Below, one piece after another: positions 28,133 to 39,394 of a DNA stretch of 64,000 nt. Both the position numbers and the translations under genes were made by a program. Location of the stretch: the NCBI GenBank assembly GCA_003216975.1, contig QCHY01000003.1, positions 62,001 through 126,000 of the forward strand. The letters run 5' to 3'. The stretch comes from Prochlorococcus sp. AG-402-I20 (GTDB lineage Bacteria; Cyanobacteriota; Cyanobacteriia; PCC-6307; Cyanobiaceae). Under the pieces are notes generated by a model. It searched no databases and was not told where the DNA came from. It saw nothing but the letters and a program-made list of their open reading frames with translations. Each line of letters starts with the position of its first letter. Positions within the stretch are counted from its first letter, which is position 1.

Positions 28133-30733
28133 ATGCTAAAAAATTACTTATCACATGTTGCAGAAAGAGAAGCGTTGGGTATCCCTCCTCTTCCTTTAGA
28201 TGCCAAACAGACTAAAGAGTTAACAGAGTTATTAGAAAAACCAGACAAAAAATACGATCAAAACTTCTTACTTGATTTGCTTGTAAATCGAATTCCTCCT
28301 GGAGTTGATCAAGCCTCTTATGTCAAAGCGACTTGGCTTAGCTCAATTGCTCAAGAAGAATCAAAAAGTCCGTTAGTAAGTCCTTTAAAAGCAACTGAGC
28401 TTTTGGGTACAATGATTGGCGGATATAATGTAGCAGCATTAATTGAAATACTAAAATCTACTAATAAAGAATTAGCAGCATCAGCCTGTTATGCATTAAG
28501 TAATACTCTTTTAGTTTATGATGCTTTGAACGACATCTTAGATTTAGCAAAAAATAATATTTATGCAGAAAAAGTTATCAATAGCTGGTCCAATGGAGAA
28601 TGGTTTACAAATAAACAACCCTTAGCTCAAGAAATAACAGTAACAGTATTTAAGGTTGAAGGAGAAACAAATACAGACGATCTCTCGCCCGCAACTCATG
28701 CCACAACAAGACCAGATATTCCTTTACATGCTCTAGCGATGCTAGAAACACGGGATCCAAATGGTTTAAGCACTATTGAAAAATTAAAAGAGAAAGGACA
28801 TCCGATTGCATATGTTGGCGATGTAGTTGGAACAGGAAGCTCTAGAAAATCAGCAATAAACTCTGTTCTTTGGCATACAGGACAAGACATACCTTTCGTA
28901 CCAAATAAACGAGGGAGTGGTGTTGTAATAGGAGGCAAAATTGCTCCTATTTTCTTTAATACTGCTGAAGATTCAGGAGCACTTCCAATTGAATGCGATG
29001 TAAGCAATCTAAAAACAGGAGATATAATTACTATTTTTCCTTACAAAGGAGAAGTTAGAAGAAGTGACAATGAGACAAATAATGGAGAACTTCTATCAAA
29101 ATTTGACTTAAAACCACAAACCATTACTGATGAAGTAAGAGCAGGTGGGCGAATTCCTTTAATGATTGGAAGAGCTTTAACAGATAAAGTTAGAACAAAA
29201 TTAAAACTTCCACCCTCTACTCTTTTTATTCGTCCTGGTCAGCCCCCTGCATCAAAGAATGGGTTTACACAAGCTCAAAAAATCGTTGGAAAGGCTTGCG
29301 GTTTAAAAGGCGTGCTCCCTGGTGCAAGTTGTGAACCAATAATGACAACAGTAGGTAGTCAAGATACCACTGGTCCGATGACTAGAGATGAAATGAAAGA
29401 GTTAGCCTGTTTAGGTTTTTCTGCTGATTTAGTGATGCAGAGTTTCTGTCATACGGCAGCATATCCAAAGCCCGTTGATATCAAAACTCAACAAGAACTC
29501 CCTGATTTTTTTGCTGAAAGAGGAGGCATAGCACTAAAACCCGGTGATGGAATTATTCATAGTTGGTTAAATAGGATGCTTTTACCCGACACAGTCGGAA
29601 CAGGTGGTGATAGTCATACTCGGTTCCCTTTGGGCATCTCATTCCCTGGAGGTTCGGGAGTTGTGGCATTTGCTGCAGCCATTGGTTCCATGCCTTTAGA
29701 TATGCCGGAGTCAGTTCTTGTACGTTTTAAAGGATTTTTACAAACTGGCGTCACTTTGAGAGATGTAGTTAATGCCATTCCATGGATGGCTATACAACAA
29801 GGTCTTCTAACCGTAGCGAAAGCGAACAAAGTTAATGTTTTTAATGGAAAAATATTAGAAATTGAAGGTCTACCAAACCTAAAATTAGAGCAAGCATTTG
29901 AGTTGACTGATGCAAGTGCAGAAAGATCTTGTGCTGGATGCACTATTCAACTCTCTGAATCAACAATCAGTGAATATTTAAAAAGCAATATTGTTTTACT
30001 TAAAAATATGATTGCCAGGGGATATAAAGACCCAAGAACAATAAGTAGAAGAATTAAAGAAATGGAAGATTGGTTAAAAAAACCAGATTTACTATCAGCC
30101 GACTCAAATGCTCAATACTCAGAAATCATCGAAATAAATTTGAATGAACTTAAAGAACCTGTTTTAGCTTGTCCTAATGATCCTGATAACGTCAAACTTT
30201 TAAGCGAAGTCGCAGACACTCCTATTCAAGAAGTTTTTATTGGTTCGTGTATGACTAATATTGGTCATTATCGAGCCGCTGCAAAAATTCTTGAAGGAGA
30301 AGGGAAGATAGCAGCACGATTATGGGTATGTCCGCCAACAAGAATGGACGAGGAAATTTTGAAAAAAGAAGGATACTACGAGATCTTTGAAAAAGCTGGA
30401 AGTCGAATGGAAATGCCTGGTTGTTCTCTATGTATGGGCAATCAAGCTCGTGTAGAAGATAATTCAACTGTTTTCTCAACAAGTACAAGAAATTTCAACA
30501 ACAGATTAGGGAAAGGAGCTCAGGTATTCTTAGGAAGTGCAGAACTGGCCGCTGTCTGTGCTTTGTTGGGTCATATACCTACGACTGATGAATATCTTGC
30601 AATAGCTTCCAAAAAAGTTTCCCCTGTAACTGACGAAATATATAGATACTTAAACTTTAATGAAATAACAAACTTTATCGAAGATGGCCGTGTAATAACG
30701 AAAGAAGAAGAGGCCTCTATTTTACAAAACTAA
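28133..30733 (+). CDS. acnB: Aconitate hydratase B
   Basis: Citrate-isocitrate isomerase of the incomplete cyanobacterial TCA pathway, supplying 2-oxoglutarate for nitrogen assimilation. The 866-residue protein has the AcnB-specific N-terminal HEAT-like domain ([38 protein letters not shown]), then the swivel domain ([38 protein letters not shown]), and the catalytic [4Fe-4S] domains. Cluster cysteines are likely in [11 protein letters not shown] and in [12 protein letters not shown], and [21 protein letters not shown] is conserved. Length fits the AcnB family. Confidence 0.97.
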   Translation: MLKNYLSHVAEREALGIPPLPLDAKQTKELTELLEKPDKKYDQNFLLDLLVNRIPPGVDQASYVKATWLSSIAQEESKSPLVSPLKATELLGTMIGGYNVAALIEILKSTNKELAASACYALSNTLLVYDALNDILDLAKNNIYAEKVINSWSNGEWFTNKQPLAQEITVTVFKVEGETNTDDLSPATHATTRPDIPLHALAMLETRDPNGLSTIEKLKEKGHPIAYVGDVVGTGSSRKSAINSVLWHTGQDIPFVPNKRGSGVVIGGKIAPIFFNTAEDSGALPIECDVSNLKTGDIITIFPYKGEVRRSDNETNNGELLSKFDLKPQTITDEVRAGGRIPLMIGRALTDKVRTKLKLPPSTLFIRPGQPPASKNGFTQAQKIVGKACGLKGVLPGASCEPIMTTVGSQDTTGPMTRDEMKELACLGFSADLVMQSFCHTAAYPKPVDIKTQQELPDFFAERGGIALKPGDGIIHSWLNRMLLPDTVGTGGDSHTRFPLGISFPGGSGVVAFAAAIGSMPLDMPESVLVRFKGFLQTGVTLRDVVNAIPWMAIQQGLLTVAKANKVNVFNGKILEIEGLPNLKLEQAFELTDASAERSCAGCTIQLSESTISEYLKSNIVLLKNMIARGYKDPRTISRRIKEMEDWLKKPDLLSADSNAQYSEIIEINLNELKEPVLACPNDPDNVKLLSEVADTPIQEVFIGSCMTNIGHYRAAAKILEGEGKIAARLWVCPPTRMDEEILKKEGYYEIFEKAGSRMEMPGCSLCMGNQARVEDNSTVFSTSTRNFNNRLGKGAQVFLGSAELAAVCALLGHIPTTDEYLAIASKKVSPVTDEIYRYLNFNEITNFIEDGRVITKEEEASILQN

Positions 30734-30743
30734 ATTAAGTTAA

Positions 30744-32102
30744 ATGATCAAAAGTCAAAGTCAAAATCACATTAAAAAAAAATCCAGTCAAAGCATAAAA
30801 AAACTTCTTCAAAGGAAATGGCTAAATGTAATTCTTGCTCTCATACTTACAGGTTTAGGAGCAGCACTAACGGGAATATTATTTAAAACTGGAATTCATA
30901 CATTAGAAGATTATCGATCAAATCTTCTTGCATATATGCCTAGATGGATAGTTTTACCAATATTAGGTGCATTAGGAGGCTTGGTTTCAGGATCGCTCAT
31001 TCAAAATTTTGCCCCTGCAGCAAAAGGAGCAGGAGTAAGTCACATCATTGCATTTCTTCGCCATAAGCCAGTCCCTATGGGATTAAGAGTAGGAATCGTC
31101 AAACTATTTGCTGGAATAATTGCTATTGGCAGTGGCTTTCCACTAGGACCAGAAGGTCCAGCAGTACAAATGGGAGGATCTGTTGCGTGGAAAATGGCTA
31201 AATGGCTAAAAGCCCCTATTTCATTTCGCAGAGTCATAGTTGCAGCAGGAGGAGGAGCGGGAATTGCAGCAATTTTTAGTGCACCTATTGGAGGCTTTGT
31301 CTATGCAATTGAAGAACTTCTAAATTCAGCCAGACCAGTAGTTCTCTTATTAGTAGTAGTAACAACATTCTGGGCTGATAGTTGCGCTGATATTTTGCAA
31401 GCAATTGGACTAGATCAAAAAGCTGGTGGATTTGTTAATAATTTAGGTTTTCAATTAGAGAGAGCATATACACCAGTAATCGAATTCTTTCCGATAGATT
31501 TTGTATACTTAATAGTTTTAGGCGTCTTACTTGGATGCTTAGCAGAAATGTATTCCAAATATGTTTTAAAGATGCAAGTCCTAGGAAATCAATGGTTTAA
31601 AAATAAAACTATTCAAAGAATGAGTTTATCAGGCTTACTACTTGGCTTAATGTATTCAATAATTCCAGAAAGTTTTCACAATATCGAAGGATTACAAAAG
31701 ATTATTGTTAATGAAAGTAGTGATTTTACGCTCGTAATAAGTATTTTTTTAGTTTTATTTTTTGCTTCTGGTTTGGCAGCCGCATCGGGAGCTCCAGGTG
31801 GCTTATTTTATCCAATGCTCACCCTAGGAGGTGCAATAGGATTAGCCAGCGGTATAGGATTAGAAACATTAACAGGCCATGTGCCAACAACTTATATTTT
31901 CGCAGGAATGGGTGGATTTGTAGCTGGATGCTCAAGAACACCCTTAACAGCAATGTTTTTAGCCTTCGCATTAACTAAGAATCTTTTAATACTCAAGCCA
32001 CTCTTGATTACATGTATCGCTAGCTTTTTAACTGCCAGAATATTTAATGAACATTCAATTTATGAAAGACAAATTACAATTGAAGAAGGAGAATTTACAT
32101 AA
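30744..32102 (+). CDS. ClC-family chloride transporter
   Basis: A 452-residue integral membrane protein with about ten or more helices. Selectivity motifs are visible: GSGFPLGPEGPAVQMGG (GxGxPxGPEGP, with the gating Glu in GPEGP), and GGLFYPMLTLGG (the GxFxP motif). The helix preceding position 203 of E. coli ClC is PIGGFVYAIEELLN, retaining both glutamates, including the proton-glutamate equivalent. Gating and proton glutamates together predict a Cl-/H+ antiporter rather than a channel. The N-terminus is basic (KSQSQNHIKKKSSQSIKK). It begins 11 bases after acnB; no CBS domains are present. Confidence 0.92.
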   Translation: MIKSQSQNHIKKKSSQSIKKLLQRKWLNVILALILTGLGAALTGILFKTGIHTLEDYRSNLLAYMPRWIVLPILGALGGLVSGSLIQNFAPAAKGAGVSHIIAFLRHKPVPMGLRVGIVKLFAGIIAIGSGFPLGPEGPAVQMGGSVAWKMAKWLKAPISFRRVIVAAGGGAGIAAIFSAPIGGFVYAIEELLNSARPVVLLLVVVTTFWADSCADILQAIGLDQKAGGFVNNLGFQLERAYTPVIEFFPIDFVYLIVLGVLLGCLAEMYSKYVLKMQVLGNQWFKNKTIQRMSLSGLLLGLMYSIIPESFHNIEGLQKIIVNESSDFTLVISIFLVLFFASGLAAASGAPGGLFYPMLTLGGAIGLASGIGLETLTGHVPTTYIFAGMGGFVAGCSRTPLTAMFLAFALTKNLLILKPLLITCIASFLTARIFNEHSIYERQITIEEGEFT

Positions 32103-32118
32103 AAATTTTTCAAATTTT

Positions 32119-33411
32119 TTATGAAATATTATCGCTTTTAGAAGTATATATCATGCATCTAAGACCTATTAATAATATCCAACCTAAGATATTTATTCTG
32201 CTATCAAATAGTGGAATATCTGTCGCATGAAAACAAATAAGAATTAAAGTAGAGGTCCACCAAGCTCGATCTACTATTATATTATTTTGAAGATTTAAAT
32301 TATTAAATATTCTATAAAAATATGAAATTAATAATAAGCTAAACACAAATATATTTATCAACAAAGAGACTGGTAAGCCATGGTTAATTGCTAATTCTAA
32401 AGGTAAATTATGAGAGTGGCCATGAGATAAGCCTGTCCTTAAAGGATAAAGAATTGAAAAAGCTGCTGCGCCCCAACCCAACCATGGTTTTTCAAAAACA
32501 AAATTAAGGCCTATTTTCCATTGACCAATACGTGTTGCTTCAAAAGGTCTAGTATCAGCGAATTGCATATCATTTAGTCTCTTCCAAATAGAGTCGGGAA
32601 CAATAGTCCTTGCAACTTGCTGAATTCCAACATCAAAAACTGGTAAAACCGCAATAATCACAGGAAGAACGCAAATGAGCATTACAGGTATTAACCAACT
32701 CCATGATGCTGAGCCAAAAACAAATGGTAAACCTAGAAAAATTGCACCCCATGCGTTGCGAGAGTCAGTCAAAATCATTGCTGAAATAAAAGCAATTAAA
32801 AGAGCACAGGAAATAGCTCTGTTTCTTCCAAAAATAAAAGGATGCACAACGGAGGCCAAACAGAATGGCCATACGCCCGATAACCATGCAGCAGTGATAT
32901 TTGCGTAATCGAACAACCCAGACAATCTGCCTAAAGGTTTGCCTCCTGGAGAAATAAACCAAATAATTAAACCATCAAAAATCTGCCAAGGCCCTTCCCA
33001 TCCAAGCCATAACTGACCGAAGCCTGTTATTAAAACCGGAAGACTGCCCAATACAAGCAAAGAAGCACATTTTTTTCTTCTTTCAGGAGTTAACAAATAT
33101 GGCTGCAAACCCCAAAAACACCAGAAAAATGGCAACCAATTAAAAAGACCAAGCCAAGCTAGCCAACCGGTATGAGAATGAAGACAACCAATTATCATCA
33201 AAAAAGTTACAAAAACTAGCGGATAATTCCAATATTCCCTCAAATAGAGATCCTTTCTTTTAAGACTTCCGTCAACGAGAGCTACAAGCAAAAATAAATA
33301 AGAAATTAACGCACTGGATGGCAAACAAAATACACCTAACTGAAAACAACTCCAGCCAACATTATCTAAAAAATAATTTTTTAAATTTAGAAAATAAGCA
33401 TTATTAATCAT
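32119..33411 (-). CDS. O-antigen ligase / IctB-like membrane protein
   Basis: A 430-residue protein with about 10-12 hydrophobic segments. The large periplasmic-loop region of the Wzy_C (O-antigen ligase) family is recognisable: DSRNAWGAIFLGLPFVF, EATRIGQWKIGLNFVFEKPWLGWGAAAF and GHSHNLPLELAINHGLPVSL. Cyanobacterial members include IctB, once proposed in bicarbonate uptake, and ligases of polysaccharide or glycan synthesis; which applies is unknown. It overlaps purU by four bases (ATGA at 33408-33411) although the functions are unrelated, so the two are co-transcribed. No glycosyltransferase cluster surrounds it. Confidence 0.8.
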   Translation of the reverse strand: MINNAYFLNLKNYFLDNVGWSCFQLGVFCLPSSALISYLFLLVALVDGSLKRKDLYLREYWNYPLVFVTFLMIIGCLHSHTGWLAWLGLFNWLPFFWCFWGLQPYLLTPERRKKCASLLVLGSLPVLITGFGQLWLGWEGPWQIFDGLIIWFISPGGKPLGRLSGLFDYANITAAWLSGVWPFCLASVVHPFIFGRNRAISCALLIAFISAMILTDSRNAWGAIFLGLPFVFGSASWSWLIPVMLICVLPVIIAVLPVFDVGIQQVARTIVPDSIWKRLNDMQFADTRPFEATRIGQWKIGLNFVFEKPWLGWGAAAFSILYPLRTGLSHGHSHNLPLELAINHGLPVSLLINIFVFSLLLISYFYRIFNNLNLQNNIIVDRAWWTSTLILICFHATDIPLFDSRINILGWILLIGLRCMIYTSKSDNIS

Positions 33412-34262
33412 GCAAATACTGCCGTTCTACCCCTATAAACAATGACTTGTCGTCTTAAATGCAATCTTAAAGCTCTTGCCAAAGCGACTCGTTCCAAATC
33501 TCTACCCTTTCTTATTAAATCTGATACTTCATCACGATGACTCACATTAGATATAGTCTGTTCAATTATGGGACCAGCATCAAGATCCTTAGTGACATAA
33601 TGCGCTGTTGCACCAATCAATTTTACCCCTCTTTCCCAAGCTTGATGATATGGTTGAGCTCCTTTAAACGCTGGAAGAAAAGAATGATGAATATTGATGA
33701 GATGAGGAAACTTCTCTAAAAATGAACTACTTAAAATTTGCATATATTTAGCTAAAACACCTAAATCAATTTGATACTCATTTAGTAAGTCAAAAATTTT
33801 ACTTTCGGAATCAGCTTTATTGTTTGTATCAACTTCTATCAACTTAAAAGGAATCGAAAAACCTGAGCAAATTTCCTCTAAATCTGAATGGTTTGAGATT
33901 ACTAAAGGTACATTCATACATAATTCACCTGCCTTAACTCTCCATAACAGATCAACTAAACAATGACTCTGCTTACTAACAAAGATTGCAACATTAGGAA
34001 AATCATCAGAGAAGCTCAAGACGGCTTTTCCTTTAAATTGCTGCTCAAGTAAAATTACTTCAGATTTGATTTCATTTTTATCAAGCAAAAATCCATCTAA
34101 ATCCCACTCAATCCGACTGAGAAACAATTTTGCATCTGCATCTGTATGGTGATCAGCATGTCTAATATTACCATTTTTACTTGCTATCCAACTTGCCAAA
34201 TCACTTACAAGTCCTGGCTTATCAGGACAAATGAACTGCAAAATAACTGTCTTGATGCTCAC
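33408..34262 (-). CDS. purU: Formyltetrahydrofolate deformylase
   Basis: Hydrolyses 10-formyl-THF to THF and formate, balancing the one-carbon pool with glycine cleavage. The 284-residue protein has an N-terminal ACT-type domain (VILQFICPDKPGLVSDLASWIA) and a C-terminal formyltransferase domain. Catalytic Asn, His and Asp are visible in INIHHSFLPAF and DLDAGPIIEQ. Family sequence is clear at HYVTKDLDAGPIIEQTISNVSHRD. It overlaps the O-antigen-ligase-like gene downstream by four bases and is divergent from a FAD oxidoreductase. Confidence 0.94.
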   Translation of the reverse strand: MSIKTVILQFICPDKPGLVSDLASWIASKNGNIRHADHHTDADAKLFLSRIEWDLDGFLLDKNEIKSEVILLEQQFKGKAVLSFSDDFPNVAIFVSKQSHCLVDLLWRVKAGELCMNVPLVISNHSDLEEICSGFSIPFKLIEVDTNNKADSESKIFDLLNEYQIDLGVLAKYMQILSSSFLEKFPHLINIHHSFLPAFKGAQPYHQAWERGVKLIGATAHYVTKDLDAGPIIEQTISNVSHRDEVSDLIRKGRDLERVALARALRLHLRRQVIVYRGRTAVFA

Positions 34263-34336
34263 TAAAGCTATATCCTTAAACTATTCTCTTTTTTAGACCA
34301 CTCATTGAAAATTAACAAGCAAATTTCATAGCATCT

Positions 34337-35449
34337 ATGCAAATGAGTAGCCAAAAATCAGAAAAAAAGCAAACCCAAATCTCTGTTATTGGTAGTGGGA
34401 TAGCAGGAATTACAACTGCCTTTCACCTAGGGCAAAAAGGTTATAAAGTAAATTTAATAGACCCAACAGTAAACTTAGAAATAAATAATTTAAATCCAAA
34501 AAATGGAACACAAGCTAGCTTGGGTGTCCTCATGGGTAATATCTACAAAAGATCACAAGGAAGAGCTTTTTTATTAAGAAATAAAAGTATGAAATTATGG
34601 AAAGATTGGCTTACTCAAATAAACTACTCTGAGTCAGATTTTATGTTTGAAAAACCATTAGTAAAACTAGCAAATTCTGAAAAAGAATATCAATCAATGA
34701 TTGAATTAAGTAATAATAAAAAAATTTATGGAATTGAACTATTAAATAAAAATTCTTTAGATTTCTGGAATGCTATATTTGAAACAAAATTAATCGGGGG
34801 ATTAATATCTCATGAAGATGGTCGATTAAATCCGATAAAATTAATAAAGTCATTAATGCAAAGTCTTGACCAAATCAAGATTAATAAAATCGCCAAAAAC
34901 GTAATTAGAATAAGCAAAAATAATAACTTATCCGACAAAAGCTGGAATATCGATTTAGAAAATAATCAATCTATTAGTCAAGATTATATTGTCATTTGTT
35001 CTGCATTAAATACTCAAAAATTATTAAAACCATTAGATCATGAAATATTTTTAGAACCAATATTAGGACAAGTTATTGAATTAGAATTAAAAAAAGAAGT
35101 TTCAAATTGGAAAGAATGGCCTGCAATATTAAATTATCAATCTATAAATTTTATACACCATCATCCCAATCATATGCTTATAGGAGCAACTATAGAACGA
35201 GGTACTAAGGCAAACATTATATATAAACAAAAAATGATAAATATGAATAATACCGCTCCAAAATGGATGACAAATGCAAGAGTACTCCATGAGTGGAGCG
35301 GAATAAGAGCCAGACCAACAAATGAACCTGCTCCTTTGTTAAAACAATTAGAACCCGGTTTATTAATTAATACAGGTCACTATAGAAATGGTGTTTTGTT
35401 AGCTCCTGCATGCGCTGAATGGATTGGACTTAAAATAGAGGGCAAATAA
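34337..35449 (+). CDS. FAD-dependent amino-acid oxidoreductase (DadA/glycine oxidase type)
   Basis: Begins with a Rossmann motif after a short basic N-terminus: ISVIGSGIAGITTAFHLGQKGYKVNLIDP (GxGxxG plus acidic end). The C-terminal part ends with NTGHYRNGVLLAPACAEWI, typical of DAO-family oxidases such as glycine oxidase ThiO or D-amino-acid dehydrogenase, and GAWSGIRARPT-like sequence (HEWSGIRARPTNEPAP) is shared. The substrate is not determined. ThiO-type thiamin synthesis is one possibility in cyanobacteria. Start ATG at 34337; another ATG six bases later is possible. It is convergent with dnaK. Confidence 0.82.
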   Translation: MQMSSQKSEKKQTQISVIGSGIAGITTAFHLGQKGYKVNLIDPTVNLEINNLNPKNGTQASLGVLMGNIYKRSQGRAFLLRNKSMKLWKDWLTQINYSESDFMFEKPLVKLANSEKEYQSMIELSNNKKIYGIELLNKNSLDFWNAIFETKLIGGLISHEDGRLNPIKLIKSLMQSLDQIKINKIAKNVIRISKNNNLSDKSWNIDLENNQSISQDYIVICSALNTQKLLKPLDHEIFLEPILGQVIELELKKEVSNWKEWPAILNYQSINFIHHHPNHMLIGATIERGTKANIIYKQKMINMNNTAPKWMTNARVLHEWSGIRARPTNEPAPLLKQLEPGLLINTGHYRNGVLLAPACAEWIGLKIEGK

Positions 35450-35470
35450 ATATTAATTAATAATACCTAT

Positions 35471-37363
35471 TTATTTTGTTTCAGTAAAATCAGCATCAAT
35501 GACATCATCTCCATCGTCTTTACTCTTAGAAGTAGAATCTTCAGCAGCCTGAGACGCAGCATTTGCTTGTTGATATACAGAAGCACCTAGGGAATACAAT
35601 TCTTGTTGAAGCTCTTCAACTAAAGACTTCATACTTTCATAATCATCTTTTTCAGTGGCTTCTTTCAACTTGACGCGTTTCTCTTCAACTTTCGCTTTTG
35701 CAGCTTCATCAACTTTATCGCCAAGCTCAGATATTTGTTTTTCAGCCTGATAAACAAGTGTTTCAGCTTGATTTTTAATATCAATTTTTTCACGTTTTTC
35801 TTTATCAGCAGAAGCATTCATTTCTGCATCTTTAACCATTTTATCAACTTCGTTATCAGACAAAGTGGATGCACCCGTAATAGAGATACTTTGCTCTTTA
35901 CCACTTCCTTTATCTTTTGCATTAACGCTTAGAATTCCATTTGCATCGATATCAAAAGTCACTTCAATTTGAGGTACACCTCGAGGGGCAGGAGGAATTC
36001 CATCTAATCGGAAAGTTCCTAGACTTTTATTGTCGGAAGCCATCTCACGTTCGCCCTGTAAAACGTGAATTTCTACATTAGTTTGGCCATCAACAGCGGT
36101 TGAATAAGTTTCAGCTTTTTTAGTTGGAACAGTAGTGTTTCTCGAAATCATTTTTGTCATTACACCACCCAAGGTTTCAACCCCAAGAGATAAAGGAGTT
36201 ACATCAAGAAGCAAAATATCTTTGACTTCACCAGCAAGAACTCCACCTTGAATAGCTGCTCCAACTGCTACTACTTCATCTGGATTAACTGTTTGATTTG
36301 GATCTTTAGTAGTTACTCTTTTAACTAACTCTTTAACTGCGGGCATTCGTGTAGAGCCACCAACCATAACAATCTCATCAATTTCTCCAGTAGATAACTT
36401 TGCATCTTTTAACGCTTGTTCTACAGGAACCCTACAACGATCAATAAGGTTTGAAGCTAATTCCTCGAACTTTCCTCTTGTGAGGGTCAAATCAAGATGC
36501 TTAGGACCTTCGGGAGTAGCTGTGATAAATGGAAGATTTATTTCACTTTGAGTAGCATTTGATAATTCAATTTTGGCTTTTTCAGCTGCTTCGGTTAAAC
36601 GTTGTAGAGCTTGCTTATCTTGGCGTAAATCAATACCTTCATTACCTTTGAATGTGGAAGCCAAATGATCAACTATGACTCGATCGAAATCATCTCCACC
36701 TAAATGAGTATCTCCGGATGTAGAAAGCACCTCGAATACACCATCACCTACTTCTAGTACAGATACGTCAAAAGTACCTCCACCCAAATCAAAAACTAAT
36801 ATCCTTTCATTACTTTTTTTATCCAATCCATAAGCTAATGCAGCAGCAGTAGGCTCATTGATAATCCTGAGAACTTCTAAACCAGCGATTTTTCCCGCAT
36901 CTTTTGTTGCTTGTCTCTGTGAATCATTGAAATAAGCAGGTACTGTAATTACAGCTTGAGTAACTGTCTCACCTAAATATTTGCCCGCATCATCAGAAAG
37001 TTTTCTTAAAACTTGAGCACTTACTTCTTCAGGAGAAAACTGCTTATCAAGTATTGGACATTTTAATTTGACGTTGGAGCCTGCTTTTTCAACTCCATAA
37101 CTTACTTCCTTAGATTCGTCATTTACTTCATCAACTCTACGACCAACGAATCTCTTTGAAGAATAAAATGTATTTTCTGGATTCATCACCGCTTGACGCT
37201 TAGCAATTTGCCCAACCAATTGATCTTGATTTTTCGTGTAAGCAACAACAGATGGAGTTGTCCTAAATCCTTCAGCATTTGCTATTACTGTAGGCTTACC
37301 GCCTTCCATAACAGCAACGCAACTATTTGTAGTTCCTAGATCGATTCCGACAACCTTCCCCAT
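35471..37363 (-). CDS. dnaK: Chaperone DnaK (Hsp70)
   Basis: ATP-dependent Hsp70 chaperone. At 630 residues it has the ATPase domain signatures [30 protein letters not shown] ([21 protein letters not shown] split across the phosphate-2 loop) and [15 protein letters not shown], the substrate-binding domain ([17 protein letters not shown]), and a helical lid with acidic tail ending ADFTETK. Length and the acidic [11 protein letters not shown] end resemble DnaK2-type cyanobacterial proteins. Cyanobacteria have several paralogs; this is a full-length, non-degenerate one. AGGAG sits about eight bases ahead of the ATG. Confidence 0.97.
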   Translation of the reverse strand: MGKVVGIDLGTTNSCVAVMEGGKPTVIANAEGFRTTPSVVAYTKNQDQLVGQIAKRQAVMNPENTFYSSKRFVGRRVDEVNDESKEVSYGVEKAGSNVKLKCPILDKQFSPEEVSAQVLRKLSDDAGKYLGETVTQAVITVPAYFNDSQRQATKDAGKIAGLEVLRIINEPTAAALAYGLDKKSNERILVFDLGGGTFDVSVLEVGDGVFEVLSTSGDTHLGGDDFDRVIVDHLASTFKGNEGIDLRQDKQALQRLTEAAEKAKIELSNATQSEINLPFITATPEGPKHLDLTLTRGKFEELASNLIDRCRVPVEQALKDAKLSTGEIDEIVMVGGSTRMPAVKELVKRVTTKDPNQTVNPDEVVAVGAAIQGGVLAGEVKDILLLDVTPLSLGVETLGGVMTKMISRNTTVPTKKAETYSTAVDGQTNVEIHVLQGEREMASDNKSLGTFRLDGIPPAPRGVPQIEVTFDIDANGILSVNAKDKGSGKEQSISITGASTLSDNEVDKMVKDAEMNASADKEKREKIDIKNQAETLVYQAEKQISELGDKVDEAAKAKVEEKRVKLKEATEKDDYESMKSLVEELQQELYSLGASVYQQANAASQAAEDSTSKSKDDGDDVIDADFTETK

Positions 37364-37481
37364 GGGTGAGTAACTCCTTTAATTTCTTTCTTTAGGTAAC
37401 ATCCTCGTCAGTGAAACCTATTTGAGGCGAGGCGTGGTTCCCGAACAGTCTCTTGGCAATTTTGAATCAACATCACCAAAA

Positions 37482-38369
37482 ATGAGTACTATCACTGGAA
37501 AAACTAATCTGGTAGGACTTTTAGGACAACCAGTAAATCATTCACTTTCCCCAATTATGCATAATGCCGCATATGAAGAGATGGGACTTGACTGGTCTTA
37601 CTTGGCAATGCCTTGCGAGAGTAAAAATCTGGAGCAAGTAACAAAAGCATTAAGGTGTTTAGATTGCAAAGGATTAAATATCACTATTCCTCATAAGCAA
37701 GAAGTATTAAAGGCTTGTCATAAATTAACTGAAATTGCAAGTAATATCCAAGCGGTCAATACACTTATACCTGAAAAAAATAATCAATGGATAGGCGCAA
37801 ATACTGATGTAGACGGATTCTTGGCACCATTAAAAAATCATCATTTAAAGGATAAAAGTGTGATTATAATAGGTTGCGGAGGCAGCGCTAGAGCAGTAGT
37901 AATGGGATTAAGTAAATTAAATATTAAAAAAGTAACAATAATTGGCAGGAACAAAAGTTCTTTAGATATTTTTATAAAGAATATGAGTAATTTATTATCA
38001 AGCAAAAATATATTAATTGAAGGTATTAATAATCAAAGATTAAATATTTCTCAATATATACAAGAAGCCGATTTAATTATTAATTCAACTCCAATAGGGA
38101 TGAATAGCAACAATACTAAAGAAGAAAATATTCCTCTTGGTCATAAAATATGGGACTGTCTATCTAATAAGACTATTTTATACGATTTAATTTATACTCC
38201 AAGACCAACAAACTGGTTAAAAATTGGACAACAAAAAAATTGTTTGACAATTGATGGTCTTGATATGCTTGTCGAACAAGGAGCTTTTTCAATAAGGCTT
38301 TGGAGTGGTTTTAATGACGTACCGGTTCAAATAATGAAATCATCTGCAGAAAAATATTTAATGGTTTAA
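37482..38369 (+). CDS. aroE: Shikimate 5-dehydrogenase
   Basis: NADPH-dependent reduction of 3-dehydroshikimate. Family blocks are present: LLGQPVNHSLSPIMHNAAY (shikimate-binding), GLNITIPHKQEV with the catalytic Lys, NTDVDGFLAPL, the NADP site VIIIGCGGSARAVVMGL, NSTPIGM, and DMLVEQGAFSIRLW. I chose the ATG at 37482 (MSTITGKTNLVG) giving 295 residues, because a TTG at 37422 would add 20 residues with no family similarity. It is divergent from dnaK. Confidence 0.95.
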   Translation: MSTITGKTNLVGLLGQPVNHSLSPIMHNAAYEEMGLDWSYLAMPCESKNLEQVTKALRCLDCKGLNITIPHKQEVLKACHKLTEIASNIQAVNTLIPEKNNQWIGANTDVDGFLAPLKNHHLKDKSVIIIGCGGSARAVVMGLSKLNIKKVTIIGRNKSSLDIFIKNMSNLLSSKNILIEGINNQRLNISQYIQEADLIINSTPIGMNSNNTKEENIPLGHKIWDCLSNKTILYDLIYTPRPTNWLKIGQQKNCLTIDGLDMLVEQGAFSIRLWSGFNDVPVQIMKSSAEKYLMV

Positions 38370-38391
38370 TCTTAAAGAAATAAAATTGATT

Positions 38392-38850
38392 ATGCCATCA
38401 CTAGGAACAAGACTATTAGGTATTCTTCTATATATGATTCCATGGACTGATTCGCTTATTTTTGGTAATCATTTATTTATAAAATATCCTTTTATTCAAA
38501 TTATTCAAGTACCTGCAATTCCAATAATATTAATTGAAAGATCAATACCTTTTGGAAGTTTATTATTATTTTTAGCTATCTTTCTTGGACTGGTTAGAAA
38601 TAGTAAAATATCTTATTTTTTACGTTTTAATGCGCTTCAATCATTGTTAATCAATATTGGGATAATAATAATTAGTTTTATTTTTGAGATTATATTTAGT
38701 CCTTTTTTAAACTCATTAATTATTAGAACCTTCTCGAGTACATTATTTATCAGTCTGTTTTCAGTGATTATTTATTGTGTGTGGTCTTGCACACAAGGAG
38801 ATGAGCCTAATCTTCCCGGAATAAGCCAAGCAACAAAAATGCAATTGTGA
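38392..38850 (+). CDS. Tic20-family (Ycf60-like) membrane protein
   Basis: About 152 residues with four hydrophobic helices. The N-terminus [18 protein letters not shown] and the central [16 protein letters not shown] block are characteristic of Tic20/Ycf60 proteins, which in plastids form part of the inner-envelope import channel. The cyanobacterial role is unknown. I chose the ATG at 38392 over the TTG at 38386. It sits between aroE and rpsF in the same orientation. Confidence 0.8.
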   Translation: MPSLGTRLLGILLYMIPWTDSLIFGNHLFIKYPFIQIIQVPAIPIILIERSIPFGSLLLFLAIFLGLVRNSKISYFLRFNALQSLLINIGIIIISFIFEIIFSPFLNSLIIRTFSSTLFISLFSVIIYCVWSCTQGDEPNLPGISQATKMQL

Positions 38851-38926
38851 AAAGTTACCGCTTCAGTATAAGATTATGAATCCGTCGCTCCTAACGAGCC
38901 ATAAAGTCCTAGTCGGAGTTCCACCC

Positions 38927-39358
38927 ATGTCTGAACAACCTTATTACGAGACTATGTACATTCTTCGTCCGGACATACCGGAAGATGAAGTTGATAGCCA
39001 CCTAAAAAAATATAGTGAACTTCTCGAGAAATCAGGCACTGAAGTATTGGATAGTCAAATGAGAGGTAAGAGAAGATTGGCTTATCCCATTGCTAAACAT
39101 AAAGAAGGAATATATGTACAACTAAGCCACAAAGGTAATGGACAACAAGTTGGAATCTTAGAAAAAGCTATGAGGTTGAGTGAAGACGTTATTCGTTACC
39201 TTACCGTTAAGCAAGATGGTCCTCTACCGACACCCAAATCAACTCCTAAAGATGATGAACCTGATACATCTGAAACCGAAACAGAAGAAATAAAATCTAC
39301 CCAAGATAAAACAGAATCAACTACCAAAGACGAGAATCAAGAAGACGTCAAAGAATAA
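38927..39358 (+). CDS. rpsF: 30S ribosomal protein S6
   Basis: Binds the 16S rRNA platform with S18. The 143-residue protein has the S6 core ([57 protein letters not shown]) and a long acidic, Thr/Ser/Glu-rich C-terminal tail of about 45 residues. I chose ATG 38927 because CGGAG precedes it by about nine bases and [13 protein letters not shown] matches the family; a start at 38876 would add 17 unrelated residues. rpsR and rplI are not adjacent, unlike in many bacteria. Confidence 0.97.
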   Translation: MSEQPYYETMYILRPDIPEDEVDSHLKKYSELLEKSGTEVLDSQMRGKRRLAYPIAKHKEGIYVQLSHKGNGQQVGILEKAMRLSEDVIRYLTVKQDGPLPTPKSTPKDDEPDTSETETEEIKSTQDKTESTTKDENQEDVKE

Positions 39359-39394
39359 ATTTAAAAGCTAAAAATAAAATCCAAACAATTCTCT

